Shown here one piece after another: positions 12,104 through 22,300 of a stretch of DNA of 64,000 bases. This DNA is from Acanthochlamys bracteata (taxonomy: Eukaryota > Streptophyta > Magnoliopsida > Pandanales > Velloziaceae). Position 1 is the first letter of the stretch, and each line of letters opens with the position of its first letter. Under the pieces are notes generated by a model. It was not told the DNA's origin. It worked only from the letters and a program-made list of their open reading frames with translations, and searched no databases. A program made the translations under genes and the position numbers. The stretch lies in contig CM034129.1 in the NCBI GenBank assembly GCA_019914995.1, positions 4,353,725 to 4,417,724 of the forward strand, read 5' to 3'.

Positions 12104-12425
12104 TTTAAGTACTAACAAAGACATGAACATACAAAGCTTGCTACTACTGATATGATTCATGACTGCAGTTGAAAGAACGATGATGCCGTTAATTAGTTAC
12201 CTATATCTATATATACTAGATTAATAATTTAAGTACATGTTAATAATTCTTTTGTTGGGCGATGAGTTTGGATTGTAATGTCCTTACTCTTTGACCTATT
12301 GCAAAGGCTTGTTCCCGTCCATCTGCATCGAACTTATGATGTTTTGTTTCAAATTGTTAAGTATAAAGCATCCTGGTTCTTTTAATAAGTTGCAATTGGC
12401 AAGTGGAACTTGCCTCTTCATTTAG

Positions 12426-12640
12426 TGCGTGTTTACCGATTCTTTAAATTTCTACTGTTTTTAAACTTATTTCTAATATAAATAAATAAATATTTTAAAA
12501 TAAATATTTTTTTATAAAAGAAAATTTTAAATTTATTTTAAAATATATCATTAACACAAACTTTATATAAAAATTATTTTTTAAGATAGTTTTAATTTTA
12601 ATTTAATTTTTAAATTTATTTTTAAAAAAGTGAACACATC
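12426..12640. repeat. AT-rich MITE-like element, copy 1
   Basis: Starts GCGTGTTTACCGATTC and ends with AAAAAGTGAACACATC, whose reverse complement GATGTGTTCAC mirrors the start. The interior (TAATATAAATAAATAAATATTTTAAAATAAATA, then GTTTTAATTTTAATTTAATTTTTAAA) closely matches the block at 33080-33322. Non-coding. Confidence 0.5.
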
Positions 12641-12727
12641 AACTTTGGTAAGCATGTCTACTATTGAATTTCACATATTATCTCGTGGGTTCCTTTTTCT
12701 AAAGAGTTTAGTTTGAATTTATTTTTA

Positions 12728-12743
12728 TATTATATAATATATA

Positions 12744-12801
<58 letters not shown>
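12728..12801. repeat. (AT)n microsatellite
   Basis: An almost pure AT dinucleotide tract; its perfect core runs from about 12753 to 12795. A second shorter TATATA tract lies at 13110-13155. Probably length-polymorphic. Confidence 0.9.
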
Positions 12802-12803
<2 letters not shown>

Positions 12804-13118
12804 GGATAGAAATAAAAATATCTCTATTTTTAAAAGCATTATAAATACTGTTTTACTTACCATGCTCTAAATTTAATTTTTACATTTAAATAGAAACAAT
12901 TTAAGCGGATAAAAACTTAATCTTCACTAGATCAAAATGATAAATTTTTTTTAAAATAAACATATTGCCTCTTGATTAAGAGAATGTTGATTTATAATTC
13001 GATTTGACAGTGATTCTAATTAATTATTCTTTATATTCAATAATAAAAATTAAATTTAGAGTATTGTACTTGATGCTCATAGAGCCTTAAGAATGAGGAT
13101 TTTCTATTCATATATATC

Positions 13119-13151
<33 letters not shown>

Positions 13152-13860
13152 ATAAGGTTTTATTATGGTTTTAAATTTTTTTAATTAAAAATAATATGAA
13201 ATAATGTAATGAAATGAAATGTTTTGTTAAATGACCCTTCTATTGTTGGATGTAAATATAAGAAGAAAGCAAAACAAAAACAAAGAGAGATTTATTTGAA
13301 ATAAATTTTTTTAAAAAAAATTTATTTTCGGAATGAAGTAGGAAGTTTTTACTGTATATATTCATGAATCCAACAATATAGATCAGCTTGCACACGAGCT
13401 TCTATTCCATGTTCATAAATCAATTACCAGCTTACAACTTTTCGACATTACACTTGGCTCATAAAGTCTCTTAATAAGAAGTTAACGATTTCCAATTTGA
13501 TTTGGGTGTTACTTTAAGATTAATAAGAGATAAATGGGCTTAAATGGGCCCTGCTTGGGTTCAAATTTTCCTGCTAGCGTTTCAGCACAATCCAGCCCAT
13601 TTAGTTTCCGTATTTATAAGTTACAACGAGACTGTCAACCTTATGCGAGTTCATCTCTCTCTCATATGTGTCACAGTTTCTCGAATATTTTCTCTGCTTT
13701 CGAATTTTGTTCAAGTTTTCCGGTTTCAGCTTTTTTCACTGATCACTTCTCATGCCATGTCTAATCTTCCTAGCTATCTCTCAGGCAACAACTGTCATGA
13801 ACAAGAACAAGAGTTGGAGGCACAGAAAGTGGAAGAACTAGCACGGCAAAATTAAAATGA
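12802..13860. other. Intergenic, one unrecognised ORF
   Basis: Mostly AT-rich. From 13530 base composition becomes more balanced and a plus frame with ATG at 13544 stays open to 13855 (103 codons, starting MGPAWVQIFLLAFQ and ending KVEELARQN). A second plus frame is open over the same bases. I recognise no family, and there is no supporting splice or promoter signal, so coding is doubtful. Confidence 0.3.
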
Positions 13861-15395
13861 AAAAAAGAACGAGAATTCCCCTCCCTTGCTTGTTGCATGG
13901 AAGCCATTCCTTAATCATTAATCATGCCTATGTCCATAAGAGCTGCACTCTGCTCGCAGCAGCATATCGACATCACCTCGATCCCCTCTAATTTCTTGCA
14001 TTATATTACATTACAGTACGTTGTACAGCATCAAGGGTTTAATCTAGAGATATATATCGATCAACATATATCAACGGCGGAGAGGACAAGTTGTAACTAG
14101 TGCATTGACACCAGGGTCACTATCAATTTCAGTGCCACTTCCAAATTAACATGAACTTAATTAGCGTCAAATTCCACGTCAAACAATTAGCACACTTTAG
14201 CGTAGAGTTATGTGATCACATAACAGTATAACTCTCCTGATACATAAAACAGAAATTTATCTTTCAACCCCTTGAATTAACACGTATCAGGTACATGACA
14301 GACGTCTTGAAGCATTTCATTCCCTCATGCTGGCTTCATATATTCTAGACATACGAGAGAACGAAATGAAAATGAGTTGAAGCTCCGGTGCTGTTCATTG
14401 CCAGCGTATATAAGAAAAAGCTTGAAAGTATTCACCATCTATTACTGTATCCAGATTCCAGTATTATTCCTTCGCACAAGCTTCTCAGTACATTAGTAAG
14501 TTCTCGATATGGTATATATTAGTAAGCATTACATGAACAAATACCGAGCAAGGTTATTACCAAAAAGCTTCTACAAGAACTACTTTTTGGACAGAGCACT
14601 TGATTACCTTGTAAAACTGTTCAATATGAATAAGCATACATAGGCTAGGAAATGAATAGTTACGTCTTTAATTTGCACAAGTCCAGTCAAAGCAGAATGA
14701 GTTACAAACCAAAGAAATTGGAAGACTATAATCATACAATTAAATAATGGATATTAGATTCCAACTCAAATAAGTTCTACCAGGTCAATACAGGAACATT
14801 ATACCAGTTCTGCCAGATCAACTTCAGATTATAATTGAACATAACTGATGGAATACAGAAACATTATACCAGTTCTACCTGGTCAACTTAACAGTTCATG
14901 CAGCTAACTGTTCATTACTACTAAAATTGAGAAGTTATGCTGATTTTTATAAGCAGAATGATTTTATAATTAATTAGGTGATCAGGAGAGTCAGGCATTT
15001 ACTGATCAAAGATTTTAGAATTAACGTAGTTTAGTACAGAAGATTGATATAACTGCAGAACAATATCATGTTAGCAAATCATATTTTGACTTCCAACAAA
15101 TTTCAACAAAGAAAGACCAGTATGTGGTTTCCAAACTTAGCGATATCTGCGATAAGTAGCATCCAAGATACTTTTGCACAATAAAATTTCTACAGCATCC
15201 TCCTAGCTTGAATCTGCAGAACCTGACATTATGTAAAAAGACTTCTGTGAAGATCATTCCATCTGAAGCTTCCAGTCGTGAAGAATAAACATAGCCAACT
15301 GATCCTCCGTGGACTTCAGAAGAATGTCTCACTCATGTGGTAGATCATGCATACTCCAATCTTGGGGTTAATATATTCACCGACTAAGGAAATGA
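13861..15395. other. Intergenic between CCCH gene and RS-rich gene; short direct repeat
   Basis: No gene recognised. A direct duplication is visible at about 14775-14880: ACATTATACCAGTTCT followed by CCAGATCAACTT or CCTGGTCAACTT appears twice, some 60 bases apart. The part above about 15060 is probably the 3' UTR of the minus-strand RS-rich gene; an open minus frame at 15066-15332 has no recognisable product. Confidence 0.35.
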
Positions 15396-17516
15396 TTAAG
15401 AATTTGTGTTCCTGCAAATGAGTAGAACCAAAGATAGTCTGCGCCACCTAATGTTTTAAGTATAGTTGACCACTAAATCTAAACCTAACAGATACTTTAC
15501 CTTGGCAACTTTCTCCGAGCCAAGGCTGGACTGTTCTTTGGTATGTACACCTTGTAGCTAACCTGTCAAGAAAGGGTATCCTCATCAATGAAAAACTGTC
15601 AAGACTGTAGAGCTAGACTACCAAATTGTTTCTACCTTTACATACTAACTACGCTATATCAACAGATCAAACATTATAGATGAACCAAGTATTTTTCTAG
15701 TATAAAATGCATTGTCAATCAATCCTACCTACTACCACAAGTCACAAGGCTCACCTGCACCATTTCTCCATCATGAACTCTAGAAAATGTTTTTTTCTCA
15801 AACTGAGATCCATCAGTCGGTTCATTTGAACTGCAGTTTGGGTTGTCTATCTTAAAATCCAGTGAATTGCCTGTAGCAGAGACAGGGACGCCATACACAC
15901 TTCTGTTTGCAGATGCTTGAGAAGCATTGTTCTCTTGTATATTTTCTCCAAGCAAGGTTTTCTCTGAAAACATAGGTACAGACTCCGGCACACTAGGGAT
16001 GTCTTGCTTACTGCTGCTTCCAAACCCTGTCTCCTGGTTTGAAACTGTTGTGGATGGTAGATCAGACGCCTTTTGATCATTTATAGAGCCCAACTTATTG
16101 GAATTATTGTTATAATTTCCTAGATTAATTACTTGATTAGCTGCGTTATCATCACCAGAATGGTCTCTCGTGCTCTCTTCATTCTTCTCACGAGTAATAA
16201 CCACACTAGCCAATCGTGACTGGTGGGGTGCAAGCGAAGCATCTTTAGAAATGCTACACTCTATTGGATTTTCGGTTTTGTTTCTACCTAATGTAACTGA
16301 TTTTGCACCCTTATGCGCTTCTATTGCTTCAATCTGTCTCCCAGTATCTTTGCATGAATCAGTTGCAACCGCATCATCCTTCCGACCAGGAGCAGCTGGT
16401 ATAATTTTACCACCTAGGTACTTGTTGAAATTCTGCAATGCCTTCATTCTCAAAATCAACTCCAATTTATTTGCCTCTAGATCACTAGAATTTGCAGCAA
16501 CCTCAATCTTCTTCCCTGCAGCAGCATCTTTCTTCAGGTGTTCCTGACAAGCACCAATTACGCCAGCTTTATCATTCTGACAGCTGCAATTTGAGAATAG
16601 CTCCTGGTTCTCGTCAACAATTTTGTTCTTTACTGAAACTTCTCTACCATCCTGCTGCATACCATCAACTACATCTGTTGTGATCTTCCTCAATGTTTCA
16701 ATATGGTTGGAATCTGACAAAGTCTTATCCTCCTTCCTCTTCTCCTCCAAATGATCACTATCATTACTCTTAGAAGCGGGGAAATCATCATATGCCTTGA
16801 TAATCTTTGCCTTGTCTTCAGATTTAGTCCTCTTGCTTCTTTCTCGACGGGTTCGGCTATGACTCCGCAACGAGTCCCTGCCCCTGTACTTCTCTCTGCT
16901 GGGACTCCTACCAGGACTGCTGCTACCACTATAGCTAACATACCCACTGCAAGTCGAGCAACTCCTCCGCCATCTCCTACCTCTATCATAGTTCTTCTTC
17001 CTTGAACTCTTCCTCTCTATCTCTCTACCTCTTGACCGCCCCCGCCCACGCTCCAGCCCACTTAATCTACTCTTTCTAACAGGACTTCTTGACCTATAAG
17101 AATGACTACGCCGGCTGGACAAGCTGCGACTACTACGACTAGTAGAGCAACTACCGTTCGATCGGCTACTGATCGAAGAAACACTACGACGGCTCTTAAC
17201 CTTCTTAGACCTTTTCATGCCCGATTTCTTTGATTCTTTCTTCTTTTTCGCATCCCCACGGCTCGGCGGTCGTCGCGATTTCTTCGAATCACGCTGGGCG
17301 TACTTTTTGCGAGGCCGTAAGCTTTCATCGGAATCCGAAGAAGAGTAAGAAGATAGAGATGAGTCCCGAACACGCTTAGATGATTTAGATTTCTTCTTCT
17401 TGCTCCGATCCTGATTCCAACTGAATCATGTTAACAGAATTTCGAATAAATAGATTAGGACTGATTCAGATAGAGATCAAATTGTATACCTCGGAGGACT
17501 TCTTCTTCGGATTCAT
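15396..17516 (-). CDS. Arg/Ser-rich nuclear protein, probably splicing-related
   Basis: Four coding exons on the minus strand: 17490-17516 (MNPKKKSSE), 15755-17410, 15501-15562 and 15396-15411, joining in frame to 586 residues. The first 150 residues are Lys/Arg- and RS-rich (SRSPVRKSR, SRERSKRTKS-like), as in SR-repetitive matrix proteins that associate with the spliceosome. The middle is acidic and low in recognisable structure. The end reads VSYKVYIPKNSPALARRKLPRNTNS. The large exon ends at CAG followed by GTGAGC, so the open frame running on to 15725 is intron read-through. I cannot assign an orthologue; a splicing or nuclear speckle role is inferred only from composition. Confidence 0.8.
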
Positions 17517-17897
17517 TGCTGAACAGGTGTTGATAATTTCAGCAACACAAGAAATTACAGTAGCAATCTTCGATCGGTGGATCTGTGTATACAAAATTTT
17601 AGAGAGAAGGACAGAAATATAACAGTGAGATACCTCTCTGTTTGGCCACGGCCGTGCGAAGGGGAGGGTACACGAGTAGGAACGAAAGAAGAAACCGATA
17701 GGGCTATTTCGGAAAATTTTTCTAGTTTCTTAATAAAGAAGAGGTAAATGGGCCTATTTGCACATCTTTTATTGGGCCTGATCTAAGCCCATCTTTCTGA
17801 AAAGGAAAAATTGAAATTCAGGTTTGCTGCCGAAGGTATGGATAACATTTTTGGCAATCCATCGCCAGTGCTGGAGCGGCAATCCAAGCTTCAGTGA

Positions 17898-20716
17898 ATG
17901 TCGAATCTTCTTCACATCGGCCATCTACCATCGCCGCTAGCCTTCTTCGGTAGCTTCTCATCTCATAGAGCGTTACCTTCTTCTCATGGTGGAACTTCTT
18001 TCATTTTCTTACATCATTTTGCTTGATGGTTAGATAAGACTGATGGAATATAATTGGCATTTTCTTTCAGGGATTTCAAATGCCAAATTCGATCTCAAAC
18101 AATCTGTAAGCTTCAGCATTTTCTAAATCCCCAATTGAAAAACAAAGATATCTGTTAAGTTACTGGGACTAATGTGATGCTGGATACTGAAGATTTAAGT
18201 ATTCTATTAGATCTTATTACTATCATGAAATGGGATTGCAGAACTATGGTTGAATTTTTAAATGATGCTTTGTTGTAAACAGTGCCGTGCATCTAGGAAC
18301 AATGCTTGTCATCAAACACAATTCCTAAATTCATTTGCTAAATTGAGATAACAACTCCAATAGAACCAAACATCATCATGCATTATGTATTGACTATCTA
18401 GTTGAAGGCTAGAAGAGTTGTGTTATGGAAGTAACTAGAAGATGTTATTGACCAAGAAATGTGAGATGTATACTATATTTGTGCGTATTAGTTTTATAAG
18501 TGAAACATTACTGATGTGAAGAAATGCAAGCAGCATTTTTTAAGTGAAAGTTTACAGGCTGTTTTCCTCCTGTTACAATTCACTTACATGACTTCCTATG
18601 GAATAGTAAAGTATATTGATTCTAGAAGGCAGTATTTCGTACATCCTTTAATATGGGTTCGTTACTGTATTATTAGTTGAGTAGCTGGTCTTTGAACTAG
18701 TTATCAGTTATGACTTCTGGCATTCTATAAAGATGTGCAGATGAATCCTCTATGTAGAAGATAACAACTAACAAGTAGAATAAGAAGCAGGGAGTATGCT
18801 GTGTAAGTATTGAATATCTTGTTCTTTTCAGTTTATTTACTTACACATTGTTGTTTTTCCCAAAATCTAAAATTGAATTCACAAGCAAACTGAATGAATC
18901 CAATGCTGGGCTGTTCCAGTGTCAAACCGAGTTTCAAACTGGCAGATGCTATGTTGTGTTTCCATCTTACTCAATTCTGATCTCCATTTTCTTCTCAAAA
19001 AGTTAATCCAGCTATGCTTTTACTTTGAAATTAAGAAATTTTCATGTCATTAGAATTTTCTCACTTGAATCTGTCACAGTTGTAACATAATAGATTCTTA
19101 AAAGGTTCTATGAACAGATGAATTTGAGGAAAGCTGAAAGTCAGTCTACACAGCAGCGAGAAAAGCTCAGAGTTGGACTTGTGGACAGAGTGGCTACTCA
19201 CCTAACATTATTGGCAACAGTTCTCACCTTATCTACTTCTGTTCTGATTGCTTTGCCAGGTTTGTTACAGCTTATCTCTTCTAGCATATCAGTGAGATGT
19301 ACTTCTAGACTATTGTCATTTATTGCATCTTCCAGTAAATATTTCAGTTTTCCTTTGTTCCCCTTTCATGTATCTAAAATGGGAATGTTGTTCTCTTTTT
19401 CATTTGATCTTCAAGCTCTGGTGGTAGATGAAGTCGCATGAGGTATTTCCTTAGGATAACTGTGAATGAAGTTTTGAATATCCCATAGTGGCATGCGTGT
19501 CTTCTAAAAAAACTGACAATGAATATCATATGCTTATCTTTCTGATGAAGTCGATAAGATAAAGTTCAAACATTAATTACTTGGATAATAAACTTTTCAA
19601 AAAGTTCAATTTGCCTTGGTTTTTATTCTGAAAAATTAATTTGCAGCAAAATTGTAAAGATTTAGATAGGTTTTGGGTTCTTACTCCACCTGTTCCATCA
19701 TGCATCAATCTTGCTCTGTAAGTAGCTATTTATCGTTATGGTTGCTTGGCATGCAGTAAAGCCATAAATTTTATGATAATCTAGGTTACAGAGAGAATAT
19801 GGAGAAAGTAGAAATATACATTGTTAGCATAATTTAGCAGCCGCACAACCATGTCATTCAAATGAATAACCCTGTAGCCATGTTACCTGAAACATCCCAA
19901 GAAGTCCTGGGGATTCAGTATCTTTATTACTAGATTAATTTCCTAAAAAATGCAAACTGTAAAACAGGGTGTCGAGGTATACTGATTGGCTAGCTTTTTA
20001 ATGCATGCAACTAATGCAGTTATGATGCTTTTGCTGTGTGACCTGCATCATGTGCAATGACAAACTGAATCCTTAAGAGTCACAACTACTATAATAATAT
20101 TATTTCAGCAAGATTTTTTTTGTGCTTTTCTTTTGCAGCTTTTTCTCAAGCAGCGGAGGCTTCAAAGAATGTTATGCTGTTTCAGAAAGCGTGCATCGGT
20201 TGCCATGTTAAGGCTGGAAACATACTGCAGCCTGTAAGTGACTCTTAACTTCTGATGCTCATTGCAGACTTGCTGAAGCTTTTTGCTGTGCACCTTCACA
20301 TCTGCTTCTGTTTTTAGGGTGCTACTCTGTTCATGAAAGATCTGGAAAGGTATAAAGTACCATCTCTCTTATCATCTTATGAAAAATTCCTGCCATTCAA
20401 AGGATCTTTTTGTGGTTCTTTTTAGAAATGGTTTGGTTGGCGAGGACGCAATATACAACATCACATATTATGGGAAAGGAAGAATGCCAGTAAATTTCTC
20501 ACCCAAGTTCACACTTGTATCTGTTCATTATGGCTGAAAAAAGTATTCATAATTTTGACTTTCCTTCATTTTCAGGGTTTTGGTGAAAAATGCACTCCAG
20601 CTGGTCAATGTACATTTGGACCCAGATTGCAAGATGACGAGATAAAAATGCTGGCAGAGTTTGTCAAATCTCAAGCCGAGAAAGGATGGCCAGATGTTGA
20701 AACCTACAGTGATTGA
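17898..20716 (+). CDS. CYTC6A: Cytochrome c6A, chloroplast thylakoid lumen
   Basis: Seven exons: 17898-17988, 18071-18105, 19118-19259, 20139-20233, 20318-20349, 20426-20489 and 20576-20716, joining to 199 residues. The heme attachment motif CIGCH is at residues 108-112 and the axial Met in GRMPGFG at 152. The stretch EKCTPAGQCTFG (157-168) carries the two-Cys insertion that separates plant c6A from algal c6. Upstream, a basic Ser-rich start and a hydrophobic stretch (ATHLTLLATVLTLSTSVLIA) ending AFSQA form a bipartite transit peptide with an AXA-like cleavage site for the lumen. Exon 1 could also end at 17949 (GGTAGC donor), which keeps frame and removes 13 residues of transit peptide. c6A has been proposed to act in lumenal thiol oxidation rather than electron transfer (established knowledge). 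Confidence 0.92.
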
Positions 20717-20835
20717 CCCCTACAAGCTAAGATCCCATTCTATATATCAGCATAGTTGTCAAATGAGATACTAAACTTTCAGTTGTCGCTGAAGAGTGGT
20801 CGGCGTGTAATTGCGATTGATGCATTGTTTGTTAA

Positions 20836-21275
20836 GGCCCTGTTTGGCATCTCATTTCATGGATGCTTTTGGGCTTTTCAAAACCAAAATAAGTCATGCA
20901 ATACAATACGAGATATAATTATAATTTAGATTGTAATATGAGATACCAATAGTAGATATAATTATAATATGAGATACCAAAATAATTGCGATTGATGTAT
21001 TGTTTGTTAAAACTTTTTTTTAAATTTAGAGATATAATTATAATTTAAAATTTAATAGTAGAATACAATACGTTTAATTTTAAATTTTTTTAAAGTTTTA
21101 ATTTTTAAATGAAACAAAAGAAGATAATAAGAGAAAAAGAGTTTAGAATTGAATGTTTACTCTGCTTATAGCCTTATATTTCATATATAGAGTGTATGTA
21201 TTTAACTTTTAAATAGTGTTTTTCAGGATTCAATACGTAACCTTTCCTTCCCTTACTTAAGGTTGCCAAATAGGC
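20836..21275. mobile_element. Tourist/PIF-Harbinger-like MITE
   Basis: Starts GGCCCTGTTTGGCATCTC immediately after TTAA and ends at CCAAATAGGC, whose inverse GCCTATTTGGCAACCT matches the start loosely. The TGTTTGG end and preceding TAA fit PIF/Harbinger. The interior is AT-rich, with internal repeats of ATATAATTATAAT and GAGATACCAA. A 27-base sequence just outside the left end (20809-20835) recurs inside at 20984-21010 with one mismatch. The right end is uncertain. Confidence 0.45.
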
Positions 21276-21329
21276 AAATACGGTGTATGGAGTTGAATGT
21301 AAATAATCGTCTCTATTCATCACCTCAAA

Positions 21330-22120
21330 CCAAATCATAGTTGTCATAATTGGATCGGATATCGAATCGAAAAATTATCCAGATCACGATTTTTTGGTGG
21401 ATTTGCCGAATCAACTGTTTGAACCGCCGGGTCAACCGTTTGAACTGTCAGGTCAATAATATTAAAACATTTTTAACTAATAATAATAACAATCACAGTA
21501 AAAAACTTACTGCCAATATGGTGCGAGCAACAATAATAATAGCAGCAATCACAGCAAAAAATTAGAATATTTTTACTATAGCATTACTATCAACAACAAC
21601 AGCAATAATAATTACAGAAAAATTAAAGTATTACCACTATGGCATTACCACTACCAATAATAATAACAACAACAAAAATTTATAATAAAAATATTTAAAT
21701 AAATTAGGAGATTAGAAGAAGATAAAATCATAAAAAAATATAACCAAATTTTTTAGTTATACATATTTGAGTCAGAATATTTTACAATATAAAATTTTAA
21801 AAAATACTAATAATTAATATTTATAAATAAGACATAATCAATTATATTTTTACATTATCATATCCAAATACAAAATCTAAACTACATATTATTTTTTAAT
21901 AAAATCTATTAATAATTATTTTTATATTAGATATATTATTAATTTAATTTTTTTAATTATTTTTTAAAATTTTATTCAATTCGATTTGATTTGGACGGGC
22001 GGGTTGAAGCGGCTCAAACGGATCGAAGCGGATCAAAATGAGTCAATTACATAGACGATGTTTTTATAAATTCGGATCGATTTACCGTCCGAGTCAACAA
22101 TAAACCAAACACTATAGGTA
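21330..22120. mobile_element. Possible non-autonomous element with GGATCGG ends
   Basis: Left part: GGATCGGATATCGAATCG, then GAACCGCCGGGTCAACCGTTTGAACTGTCAGGTCAA. Right part: GGGCGGGTTGAAGCGGCTCAAACGGATCGAAGCGG and TCGGATCGATTTACCG. The short GGTCAA / TTGAACC-type motifs face each other across an AT-rich middle with ACAATAATAA repeats. This resembles dispersed plant elements with CCGG/GTTCAA-rich ends, but no terminal repeat or target duplication can be fixed. Confidence 0.3.
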
Positions 22121-22300
22121 AAAGTAAAATTCAAAAAAATAAAACCAAAGCTCAATTGTTTCTCCTATAAGACTTCTTTTAGCCCGTCTGTAATGTCGCT
22201 ACATACAGATTGCAGTAAAGAAACTACATGCATCATTTTGCCGCGAAGAAATGTACATCGATTCAAAATCTAAAACATTTTTCACCCTGCTGTCCCTCTT

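Noticed and set aside
15725..15754. C-terminus VSLVTCGSR of the RS-rich protein
   Set aside because: It follows a CAG/GTGAGC donor and is intron read-through; two further exons continue the frame.
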